NCBI GenBank assembly: GCA_002428995.1
Contig: DIYJ01000005.1
Coordinates: forward strand, 32,074 to 96,073
From: Flavobacteriales bacterium UBA6057
GTDB lineage: Bacteria; Bacteroidota; Bacteroidia; Flavobacteriales_G; Salibacteraceae
Length of the DNA stretch: 64,000 nucleotides
Direction: 5' to 3'
In this document: positions 25,335-33,579 of the stretch, piece by piece
Layout: every line of letters begins with the position of its first letter
Position numbering within the stretch: the stretch's first letter is position 1
Made by a program: the position numbers and the translations under genes
Notes under the pieces: model-generated
Told to the model about the DNA's origin: nothing
The model's input: only the letters and a program-made list of their open reading frames with translations
The model's database searches: none

Positions 25335-27971
25335 ATGATGACCTCACTACTCTACCGCTGGTCTGCTCAGACTCGCTCCGTTCTGCACACCTTGTTGCTG
25401 GTTGCTGGCTTTATCAGTTGCTCCATCTTTTCGCAGGCGCAAGAGATCAACATTCAACAAACCGAATGGACTTTGAAAGAGCTGTTCGATGCGGTTGAAA
25501 GTCAAACAGATCTGCGCTTTGTATTCTCAGAGGACGATATTGATCTGAACACTTCCCTGGCGCTCGAAAAGCGAACCTATGAGCTGAATGAGCTACTGGA
25601 TGCTGCCTCCAAGGATCTGGAGTTGCGTTTCCAGCGCATCGATCAGAGCATTGTCGTTCTCCAACCGGAGTCTCCTCCATCGTCATCGGGAGAGCTGCTC
25701 TACCAATCCGTTCGCGGAGTAGTGACCGACCGGAATACGGGCATGACACTTCCCGCTGCAAGCTTATTCATGGTCAATGCTCCGGAATACAGCGGAGCCA
25801 CGGACATGGAAGGCAACTTCCTGCTGCGTGTCCCCATCGGACGGATGACACTGGCCGTTTCCTACATAGGCTATCAAACCGAAGTCATTCCCCTGCTGGT
25901 GACTACTGGTGAGGAGGCCTACCTCACCATTGCACTGGAACCTTCAGTGGCGTTTCTCAATGAAATAGTAGTTGAAGCGGAACAGGATAAAGCACGCAGT
26001 GTAAATGAGTTAGCATATGCCAGCGGCAGAGGGTTCACCATCCAGGAAGCAAACCGGTATGCAGGCACTTTAGGAGATCCAGCGCGCATGACACGCAGTT
26101 TTGCCGGAGTGGTTCCCGCACGAGACGATCGCAACGATATCATCATTCGCGGCAACTCGCCCACAGGCATTCAATGGCGGTTGGACGGCATTGAAGTTCC
26201 CAATCCAAACCATTATGGCGGCATCGGCCTGACGGGCAATACCACCACCCTGCTGAACATGAACCTGCTGGACGATTCAGACTTCCTGATGGGCGCCTTT
26301 CCCTCCGAATATGGCAATGCTCTGGCGGGGGTGTTTGACTTACACATGCGCGATCCCAATCCGCAAAAACGCCAGTACCGCTTTCAAACAGGCTGGAATG
26401 GTTTTGAGCTGGGAACGGAAGGCCCGTTCTCCAAGCAAAGCTCGCTGGGCACCTATTCACTCACCTATCGCTATTCCTTCCTGGACCTGGTGGATGAGCT
26501 TGGTATTGACTTCGGCATTCTTCCTGAATTCCAGGATCTGACGGGCAAGTTTGACTTCAATCTGGGCCCAAAAACGAAGCTCTCCATCATCGGCATCTGG
26601 GGTACGAGCTACATCGAACTGGACGATCACGACCTGGACAGTGCCGACCTTGGATCGCAAGGGCAGTTTCTGAGAACAGGCTCCGATCTTGCATTGCTGG
26701 GCGTGAACCTGGAACATCGCTTCAGCGAGAAAGTCATCGTGAAAAGCGGAGTATCGGTGATTGACAACAGGGTGAAAACAGTGATCGACACCTTCAATGT
26801 CGAATCAGATGCTACAAAGCGGATTTTCACAGACAACTCAGGCGAAACGAAGTATTCCTTCTTCCTGGAACGGGATCACCGCAAGAACCGAAACCTGTTC
26901 AGAACGGGAATCCGCTGGGATACTTACGCGATCAATTACCAAAGTACTTCTTCGAACGACCTGGGAACGCTGGAGCCCATCCATGCCACAGATGGTTCCA
27001 TGAGTCTGGCGCGAGTATATGCGGAAGATGAATACCGCTTCACGGATCGATTGCGTGCGCGGGCAGGTATCCACGGACAATACTTCCTGCTCAATGGCTC
27101 GCTGGCTATAGAACCCAGACTGGCTATCCGCTACCTTGCAACGGACCATTTGGCGGTGTTCGCTGCCTATGGCAATCACCACATGCTGCAACCACGCACG
27201 GTGTACTTTGTGGAAACACGCACGGCCAACGGAGTGGAACTCACCAACGAAGACCTGGATTTCTCGGGCGCGCATCACTGGACCACAGGCGGAAATCTCT
27301 CCATCACAAACAACCTGCGCCTGAAGGCTGAAGCTTACTACCAACACTTATTTGACATTCCTGTGGAGCCAGACCCTAAAAGCTCTTTTTCAATGATCAA
27401 CACCGGAGCTGAATTCTTTATCCCGCAAATGGACAGCCTGGTGAACGAAGGGAAAGGCCGCAACTACGGAGTTGAGGTGACGTTGGAGCGCTTTCTGGAT
27501 GGCGGTCTTTACTACATGATCAACGGAACAGCCTATCGATCGGAATACCAAACGCTGAACGGTGCATGGCGGAACACGGCTTTCGACATGCGCTACATGC
27601 TGAATGTACTGGGAGGTTATGAGTACTGGATCAGCCAGAAAGTGGCCTTTGGCTTTGACGCTAAGCTCACGTATGCAGGAGGCCGCCCTTATGTGCCCGT
27701 GGATGAAGAGGCTTCGATCGCGGCCGGTGAGGTGGTGTTTCTCGAAGACGAGGCTTACGAATCACGCTTTGGTGAATACTTCCGGGCTGACCTGAAGATT
27801 TACTATCGGATCAACTACAAACACGTGTACACCGAATTTGCACTGGACTTGCAGAACCTGACCAATAATCGGAACACGTTCCAGCGCGAATTCAACCCCA
27901 ATACGGGCGAATACAAGACATTCTACCAGATGGCCTTCTTCCCGATGGCAACATTTCGCTGCCTCTTCTAG
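25335..27971 (+). CDS. TonB-dependent receptor with STN and carboxypeptidase-like N-terminal domains
   Basis: An 878-residue outer-membrane transporter. The frame begins at TTG 25332, but ATG 25335 directly follows and is preferred; a signal peptide (LLLVAGFISCSIFSQAQ) ends near residue 35. Order of parts: an STN signalling domain (~38-110; ELFDAVESQTDLRFVFSEDD, ELNELLDAASKDLELRFQRID), a carboxypeptidase-regulatory-like domain (~120-205; VRGVVTDRNTGMTLPAASLFM, DMEGNFLLRVPIG, ISYIGYQT-like), a plug (NDIIIRGNSPTGIQWRLDGIEVPNPNHYGG) and a 22-strand barrel. The STN domain and the upstream FecI/FecR genes indicate a substrate-sensing transducer. The substrate cannot be read from the sequence; siderophores or oligosaccharides are typical. 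Confidence 0.92.
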   Translation: MMTSLLYRWSAQTRSVLHTLLLVAGFISCSIFSQAQEINIQQTEWTLKELFDAVESQTDLRFVFSEDDIDLNTSLALEKRTYELNELLDAASKDLELRFQRIDQSIVVLQPESPPSSSGELLYQSVRGVVTDRNTGMTLPAASLFMVNAPEYSGATDMEGNFLLRVPIGRMTLAVSYIGYQTEVIPLLVTTGEEAYLTIALEPSVAFLNEIVVEAEQDKARSVNELAYASGRGFTIQEANRYAGTLGDPARMTRSFAGVVPARDDRNDIIIRGNSPTGIQWRLDGIEVPNPNHYGGIGLTGNTTTLLNMNLLDDSDFLMGAFPSEYGNALAGVFDLHMRDPNPQKRQYRFQTGWNGFELGTEGPFSKQSSLGTYSLTYRYSFLDLVDELGIDFGILPEFQDLTGKFDFNLGPKTKLSIIGIWGTSYIELDDHDLDSADLGSQGQFLRTGSDLALLGVNLEHRFSEKVIVKSGVSVIDNRVKTVIDTFNVESDATKRIFTDNSGETKYSFFLERDHRKNRNLFRTGIRWDTYAINYQSTSSNDLGTLEPIHATDGSMSLARVYAEDEYRFTDRLRARAGIHGQYFLLNGSLAIEPRLAIRYLATDHLAVFAAYGNHHMLQPRTVYFVETRTANGVELTNEDLDFSGAHHWTTGGNLSITNNLRLKAEAYYQHLFDIPVEPDPKSSFSMINTGAEFFIPQMDSLVNEGKGRNYGVEVTLERFLDGGLYYMINGTAYRSEYQTLNGAWRNTAFDMRYMLNVLGGYEYWISQKVAFGFDAKLTYAGGRPYVPVDEEASIAAGEVVFLEDEAYESRFGEYFRADLKIYYRINYKHVYTEFALDLQNLTNNRNTFQREFNPNTGEYKTFYQMAFFPMATFRCLF

Positions 27972-28018
27972 CGAGGTTCCGTTGCAGGAATTTGATCTTT
28001 GCGACCGGAAAGGAAGAA

Positions 28019-28894
28019 ATGAAAACAGTCGCTTGCGTTCTTGTATGGTTAATGGCCATGGGTGGTCTTTCAGCTCAGGTTCAACTGGGTGCGATCCATT
28101 ACCCGTCCGATACTCTGGCCAAGTACCGTGTCAGCTCCATCATCGAGTTGCAACAGACGCTTGCCTCCTCTTACACCCGGAGAGAAACTCCGGACTCTGA
28201 ACCGAAAAAGTACAGACAGCTCTACTTCGACTCCAGTGGCCACTATCAAGCGGAACAATTTTTCCCGGAAAGGGAGGAAGAACCGGCCCCGGGAGGATAT
28301 GCAGGTTATGAAGAGGAAACCACTGAAGAGGTATTGAATGAGCGACAGCAGTTGATCGAGCGGAGATACCTCACCAATGGACAGTACAGGATGAGTGAGC
28401 TCTTTCAATACGATGAGCGAGGTAATACCATCCGCGTGCTGGAGAAAACCGCTGACACCGTTTATACCAAGCTGGCCCATCGCTACGATGAACGCAATAA
28501 CCTACTGCTGACGATCGCACCGGCCTACACCGAGCCGATGCGCTGGTCCATGACCTACAACCAAGCTGACCAACTGATCTCCAAGCGTCACTTCAAAGCG
28601 TCTTCAAAGCCTTATCGACTGGACTCCAACGCATATGATACCCGCGGGAATCAAACGGCATTCTACGCTTACGAAACACGGGATGAAGAGCTAAAGCTGA
28701 CAGAGCAATACACGTGGGAATACGATTCGGTAAACCGAAAACTCAAGTCTATCCATCACTATGGCGATGAGCTAAAGCAAGAAGCTGTAACGCTGTACGA
28801 ATACAACACAAAAGGACTCTTGAAACGTCAGCAAGAATTCCTCAACGGAGAACTGATCAAGGTCAAAAGCTGGGAATTTGAATTCGTGGAATAG
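28019..28894 (+). CDS. Exported protein with YD-repeat-like segments
   Basis: A 291-residue protein starting at ATG 28019 with a signal peptide (KTVACVLVWLMAMGGLSAQ). The mature part contains several short Tyr-rich units, such as YDERGNTIRVLEKTADT, YDERNNLLLTIAP, YDTRGNQTAFYAYETRD, YDSVNRKLKSIHHYGDE and YNTKGLLKRQQEF. These resemble the YD repeats of RHS-type proteins and of many small Bacteroidota periplasmic proteins. No sorting domain or lipobox is present, so a periplasmic location is likely. It follows the TonB-dependent receptor by 47 bases and may be the last gene of the fec-type operon, perhaps an accessory binding protein; that role is inference. Confidence 0.7.
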   Translation: MKTVACVLVWLMAMGGLSAQVQLGAIHYPSDTLAKYRVSSIIELQQTLASSYTRRETPDSEPKKYRQLYFDSSGHYQAEQFFPEREEEPAPGGYAGYEEETTEEVLNERQQLIERRYLTNGQYRMSELFQYDERGNTIRVLEKTADTVYTKLAHRYDERNNLLLTIAPAYTEPMRWSMTYNQADQLISKRHFKASSKPYRLDSNAYDTRGNQTAFYAYETRDEELKLTEQYTWEYDSVNRKLKSIHHYGDELKQEAVTLYEYNTKGLLKRQQEFLNGELIKVKSWEFEFVE

Positions 28895-28917
28895 CCCGCC
28901 TGAGCAAATCTGACAGA

Positions 28918-29655
28918 TCAACGGTTCTTCAGAACCTCCAACAGCTCCGCTTTTCTGCGTTGAGCCACTTCAGCATGAAGCCCATCCTCCATCAACAGAT
29001 ACCCTGACTTCTCGAAGCGCTTGACGTGTTTCAAATGGACCAGGAAGGAATGATGAGCCCTGAAGAAACCATTGTCCTGCAACAGCAAATCGTATTCCTT
29101 TAATGTTCGGGTGGACACCATGCGCTCCCCGCCTTTGAGGTGAATGGTTGAATAATTGCGATCTGCCTGCAGGTAGATCACTTCGTCCAGCGAAATGAAC
29201 GAAATACCAGACTGATCAGGCACTGCGAGGTTCTGAAGCTCTTTATGGCGGAGGTTTTCGGCCAGATTTCTGAAGCTTTCACGAAGAAATTGCCTGTCTG
29301 CCAATCGCTCGTATTTATCTATGACAGCAGCCAGCTCCTTTCCGTCTATCGGTTTCAGCAGATAGTCCAGCGCTGAAAACTTGATGGCGCGCAGCGCATA
29401 GTGATCGTAAGCCGTTGTAAAAACGACTGAGAAGTTGATGTTTCCCAAGCTCTCCAGAAGATCAAAACCGTTCTGACGGGGCATCTCCACATCGAGAAAG
29501 ATCAAGTCAGGCTGAAGTCTCTGGATTTGCTCGCGCGCCTCCTCCGCATCGGACGCATGCCCCAGAAAGCGCACGGAAGGGCAATACTGTCCCAGTAATT
29601 CCCGAAGGTTTTCCGCGGCTTTTCGCTCGTCTTCCACCACTATCGCATTGATCAT
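28918..29655 (-). CDS. LytTR-family response regulator
   Basis: A 245-residue regulator with an N-terminal receiver domain (INAIVVEDERKAAENL; phospho-acceptor Asp in LIFLDVEMPRQNG at about residue 55; FTTAYDHYALRAIKFSALDYLLKPI) and a C-terminal LytTR DNA-binding domain (ISLDEVIYLQADRNYSTIHLKGGERMVSTRTLKEYDLLL; FFRAHHSFLVHLKHVKRF). ATG 29655 gives the usual N-terminus; ATG 29664, four bases after the kinase stop codon, is also possible. The close spacing shows translational coupling with the kinase upstream. It forms a pair homologous to the one at 32809-36521. Confidence 0.93.
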   Translation of the reverse strand: MINAIVVEDERKAAENLRELLGQYCPSVRFLGHASDAEEAREQIQRLQPDLIFLDVEMPRQNGFDLLESLGNINFSVVFTTAYDHYALRAIKFSALDYLLKPIDGKELAAVIDKYERLADRQFLRESFRNLAENLRHKELQNLAVPDQSGISFISLDEVIYLQADRNYSTIHLKGGERMVSTRTLKEYDLLLQDNGFFRAHHSFLVHLKHVKRFEKSGYLLMEDGLHAEVAQRRKAELLEVLKNR

Positions 29656-29668
29656 GAGCTGCATCCCA

Positions 29669-32650
29669 TTAAAGTGAGGGAAGCGAAAATAGGACACGCG
29701 TACCTGCCGCTTCACCCTGTTCATCCATCAGGTCTGTCACCGAAAAATGATCGACCTGATTCAGCCTTCCATTGAGCAAGGTCAGTCGGTCACGGGTGAT
29801 CTGCATACCCTTAGAGTCGTGAGTTCCCAGCCTGCTCCTGTGTAACCTGGCGCTGAAAGCGCGCCCTACTCCATTGTCTTCAACGGTGCAGGTGAGGTCC
29901 TGCCCTGACCGCTCGATTTTCACCACGAGTCGCCCCTTGCCTTCCTTATGCATGAGCCCGTGCAGGACTGCATTCTCGACATAGGGTTGAATCAGCATCG
30001 GAGGAACCTTCACGTAGTGTGGATCCACTTCCGGGGCAACGATGATCTCATGCGTGAAGCGACCTTCAAAGCGCATCTCCTCCAACTCCAGGTAATGCTC
30101 CAGGGAAAGCAACTCCTGATCCAGCCTGACATACTCGCGGTCTGAGTGATCTAAAATCATGCGCATCAAGCGAGCGAATTGGGTCAGGTAGTTTCGGGCG
30201 GTCTGAGGCTGTTCATTGGAGATGTAGTGCAGGATTGAGTTGATGGTGTTAAAGGCAAAATGAGGATTCATCTGTGACCGCAAAGCCTTGAGTTCCAATC
30301 CCATCATCTGCCGCTCTGTTTGCAGCTTCCGCGTGGCACTTTGAATACGGAATTGAATGCCAAACCATAACAACAGAAGGAAAACACCGGCCACGGCCAA
30401 CCGGAACCACCAGGTAGCCCAAACAGGCGGAGCAATTCGAAAAGAGAAGCTGGCGGACTCTACACTTGCAAAGCCTTCCTCTGCCTCTGCCATCACTTCG
30501 AAGGTGTATTCACCCGGAGAAAGCTCGGTGTACTGAATAGAAGGTAAATCAGTTGTTCTCCAACGGTCGTCCTGCCCCTGGAGACGGTAGCGGTAGCTGA
30601 CCCGGCCTGAACGGTAGGAAATGCCAGTGTAGTCGATTTCAATGCGGTTTTGATCGTGCCTCAGTTCATAGTGTGCCAGCAATGCAGTATCCCGATCATT
30701 GATCCTCACCCCCGTGGTATGCACCGGAAGACTAACTGTTCTAGAGCGACTGGCACTTCGGGGAAAGCGAATGAGACCACAAACAGTCGTCACGAGAAAC
30801 TCATCCCCTACAATCTCCATGTCCATGGGCGTGCAGTTCATGTCATAAATGATGCGGCTCTTGTACTGCACGATCGAATCCTTAGCATACATCACCAGCT
30901 TCACCAGGTGCTCGCTGCTCAGCACCCATACCGTGTCTTCTTCGGGTACAAAACCATGTGGGGTGATGAGCTTACCGACTTTTTCAGAGAAGATGATCAG
31001 CGAATCTTCATCCATCACTCCCAGGCCTTGCTCCGCACTGGCAATCCACAGTTTAGAGTTGTGGTGCAACAATTCAAACACGCGCGAATGGAGTATATCC
31101 TCATCACCTGCTGCCTTTTGAATGGTATCTCCGTCCCAGCACCAGACGCCTGAAAGGCCTCCCAACCAAAGCCTTCCATCCTCTCCTTCTGCTGCACCAA
31201 TGAATGTTTCCGGAAAGGCTTTCACGATGTAGTTTACCGAATCACTTTCCAGTTTGGCAACACAGCCATGACCTGTGAACCAAGTATAGCGACCATCACC
31301 ACCTGTTGCCGCTGCCCCTATTCTCGACATCTGAAAACCATCCCTTGCCGCCAGCGATCGATTCGACAGCAAACCATCTGCATCGATCTGCGCCAGAGCT
31401 CCACCACACCAGGTGTAAAGCTTTTGATCAGCTTCGCTCCAATGGATACCTCCAAGGTCGTGCAGCTTCTCGTCCTTCAAGAGCTCGGTCAGGTCAAACA
31501 CCTGCACATCGCCTTCTACGATCTTAAGCACCTTCTTGGTCTTGGCCTGTAGGTAAAATGCATCCGTTGATGTTGAAAGTTCCCAGAGGTTATCGTACCT
31601 GAGGTCGCTGTTGGACGCATTCAACACCTGAATTTGAGGCGCTGGCATGTAGAAAACCCCGCTAGCATTGGAACCGCACCACAAACCGCCCTCATGATCT
31701 TGGAGAACAGAATGAAACAGGTAATCACTCATCACCGAATACGAGCCCGTTCCATTCAGATCACCATCGGGATAGCACACCATTCCGCTCGAGGAAGTAG
31801 CGGCCCAGATGTTTCCAAATTCGTCTTCCACCACTCCGTTCACCAATCCCGAATCTCTTGCATGACCCATGATTTCCTGAGCGGAGACCCGATACATATC
31901 CCTGTCCAATGTCACGATCATGCTTCCATCCTCACAAACGGTCATAAAAGAGCGAGATGAGGAGACGAAGTCATCTTCCTTCAGCTGATAGCGCGCTGTT
32001 TCCATCCCCAGGCTATCAAACAAGTAGAGCATGCGTCCCAATCGATTCGTAGCTGTATCGCCTAAACCAAAAACAATGGGTGGCAGATGGCCAGGCGTCC
32101 AAACACCAATACCGGAACGCCCATGTCCTTGCTCAACGATGTGCGTCAATTGCCCAGTAGTATCCATCTTCAGTAACCCTTTGTTTCGATGGCCCATGAA
32201 CAGATGGCCGTGGATATCAACCTGAAAACCCCAGGTTGCATCACGCCTGATGAGTGGACTTACGCTGTCGGAGTATACGTAGGGAATTACAGTGTCTGCT
32301 TCCACGCGGAACAGGTCCTTGTAATACCCCTGAATCCAGATCTTGCCATTGGGATCTTCTGACACTCGCACCGCGAAGCGCTCGGCTAAACCTTGTTCAG
32401 GCCCGAACTTCGAAAAGCGCTCCCCGTCATACTGGTAAGGCCCACCATGGCTGGTGCCCCATATATAACCGCGAGCGTCTTGAAGGAGATGGAGATTGAA
32501 ACCATTGCTAGGCAGACCATCGCTCTGACGCAGTTGCTCGTAGAATGGTTCCTGGGCGTACAAGCTGGAAAGTGCAAGGCAGGATGCAAAAAGGAAGCAG
32601 CGGCAGCACTCTATCAAATACCTCTGCAAAGGCAAGTGAGATGGCAACAT
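29669..32650 (-). CDS. Propeller-sensor LytS-type histidine kinase
   Basis: A 993-residue membrane sensor. The signal peptide ends near SSLYAQ, so ATG 32650 is taken as start (ATG 32671 is possible). The periplasmic part (~40-640) is a two-component-regulator propeller with blades such as LPSNGFNLHLLQDARGYIWGTSHGG and DEFGNIWAATSSSG, followed by a Y_Y_Y domain (RYRLQGQDDRWR; SPGEYTFEVMAEA). After one membrane helix (WWFRLAVAGVFLLLLWFGIQF) comes the kinase part: LKALRSQMNPHFAFNTINSI with phospho-acceptor His near residue 797, and an ATPase domain (PPMLIQPYVENAVLHG; VEDNGVG). It signals to the LytTR regulator four bases downstream. The ligand is unknown. Confidence 0.92.
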   Translation of the reverse strand: MLPSHLPLQRYLIECCRCFLFASCLALSSLYAQEPFYEQLRQSDGLPSNGFNLHLLQDARGYIWGTSHGGPYQYDGERFSKFGPEQGLAERFAVRVSEDPNGKIWIQGYYKDLFRVEADTVIPYVYSDSVSPLIRRDATWGFQVDIHGHLFMGHRNKGLLKMDTTGQLTHIVEQGHGRSGIGVWTPGHLPPIVFGLGDTATNRLGRMLYLFDSLGMETARYQLKEDDFVSSSRSFMTVCEDGSMIVTLDRDMYRVSAQEIMGHARDSGLVNGVVEDEFGNIWAATSSSGMVCYPDGDLNGTGSYSVMSDYLFHSVLQDHEGGLWCGSNASGVFYMPAPQIQVLNASNSDLRYDNLWELSTSTDAFYLQAKTKKVLKIVEGDVQVFDLTELLKDEKLHDLGGIHWSEADQKLYTWCGGALAQIDADGLLSNRSLAARDGFQMSRIGAAATGGDGRYTWFTGHGCVAKLESDSVNYIVKAFPETFIGAAEGEDGRLWLGGLSGVWCWDGDTIQKAAGDEDILHSRVFELLHHNSKLWIASAEQGLGVMDEDSLIIFSEKVGKLITPHGFVPEEDTVWVLSSEHLVKLVMYAKDSIVQYKSRIIYDMNCTPMDMEIVGDEFLVTTVCGLIRFPRSASRSRTVSLPVHTTGVRINDRDTALLAHYELRHDQNRIEIDYTGISYRSGRVSYRYRLQGQDDRWRTTDLPSIQYTELSPGEYTFEVMAEAEEGFASVESASFSFRIAPPVWATWWFRLAVAGVFLLLLWFGIQFRIQSATRKLQTERQMMGLELKALRSQMNPHFAFNTINSILHYISNEQPQTARNYLTQFARLMRMILDHSDREYVRLDQELLSLEHYLELEEMRFEGRFTHEIIVAPEVDPHYVKVPPMLIQPYVENAVLHGLMHKEGKGRLVVKIERSGQDLTCTVEDNGVGRAFSARLHRSRLGTHDSKGMQITRDRLTLLNGRLNQVDHFSVTDLMDEQGEAAGTRVLFSLPSL

Positions 32651-32808
32651 GGTCAAGTGGTTTCTAAACAAAAGACGGTATTACTTTCCAACCGTCAGAA
32701 CTATGGAGTTCACCTGCGCGGAAAGACACCAGCAAACAGCGCAGAAACCTAATTCAACACTTCACTCAAGAAACCATAATCAAATAAAAAGCAAGAGTTT
32801 AAGCCAGA

Positions 32809-33579
32809 TCAAAACCAAACACTCTTCGACTTGATATAAGCCACTACCAATTGCTTCTTCGTCCGTGCCACTTCTGCTGTTAGCCCAGACTGCAGGTGAA
32901 GCACGCCACCCCTTCCAGAGCTCTTAAACTGTTGGATGCAATGAGCGTTGACAAGGTAGGATTGGTGCGTGCGAAGAAAGTCTACTTGGCACAGCAGTTC
33001 ATCCCATTCCCGAAGCGAACGGGAAACCATCATGGTCTTACCGCTTTTGAGATGGACCACCGAGTAGTTTCGGTCAGCCATGATCATTTCTATGTCTGAA
33101 ATGGTGGCAATATGAAAGCCATCAGATACAGGCAACACCACGTTGAGATCCTGACTATCAGGGGATTTGGAGTGACTTACAGAAACGGAGATACGATCTT
33201 CAAATCCAGGCCTCTGCACTGCTTTTTCCACCGCGGCAATCAGCTCATCCGGATGAATGGGCTTCAGAAGATAGTCCAGGGCACCAAACTTGATCGCCCT
33301 TAACGCAAACTGATCGTAAGCGGTTGTGAAAATCACCGTGCGACCTTTTGTTCCCACAGCCTCCAGAAGATCGAAGCCGGTGGAGTTTCCAAGCTGAATA
33401 TCCAAAAAGAGCAGATCGGGCTCCAGCTCATCGAGAAGCTGAGAAGCTTCCTCTACGCTCCGAGCCATGCCCAGGATATTTACGTTAGGGCAATAGCTCA
33501 TCAGCATTCCCTTAAGGGCTTCACAGGCGCTGCGCTCGTCATCTACGATTAGTACGTCTATCTTCTGTTGCATGCTCAA
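32809..33579 (-). CDS. LytTR-family response regulator (second pair)
   Basis: A 256-residue receiver/LytTR regulator. The receiver (IDVLIVDDERSACEAL; Asp in LLFLDIQLGNSTG; FTTAYDQFALRAIKFGALDYLLKPI) is followed by LytTR (ISDIEMIMADRNYSVVHLKSGKTMMVSRSLREWDELL; FLRTHQSYLVNAHCIQQF). The start ATG (33577-33579) overlaps the kinase stop codon as ATGA, so translation is coupled. Sequence and gene order closely match the pair at 28918-32650, separated by only 158 bases, indicating a tandem duplication of a whole two-component system. Confidence 0.94.
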   Translation of the reverse strand: MSMQQKIDVLIVDDERSACEALKGMLMSYCPNVNILGMARSVEEASQLLDELEPDLLFLDIQLGNSTGFDLLEAVGTKGRTVIFTTAYDQFALRAIKFGALDYLLKPIHPDELIAAVEKAVQRPGFEDRISVSVSHSKSPDSQDLNVVLPVSDGFHIATISDIEMIMADRNYSVVHLKSGKTMMVSRSLREWDELLCQVDFLRTHQSYLVNAHCIQQFKSSGRGGVLHLQSGLTAEVARTKKQLVVAYIKSKSVWF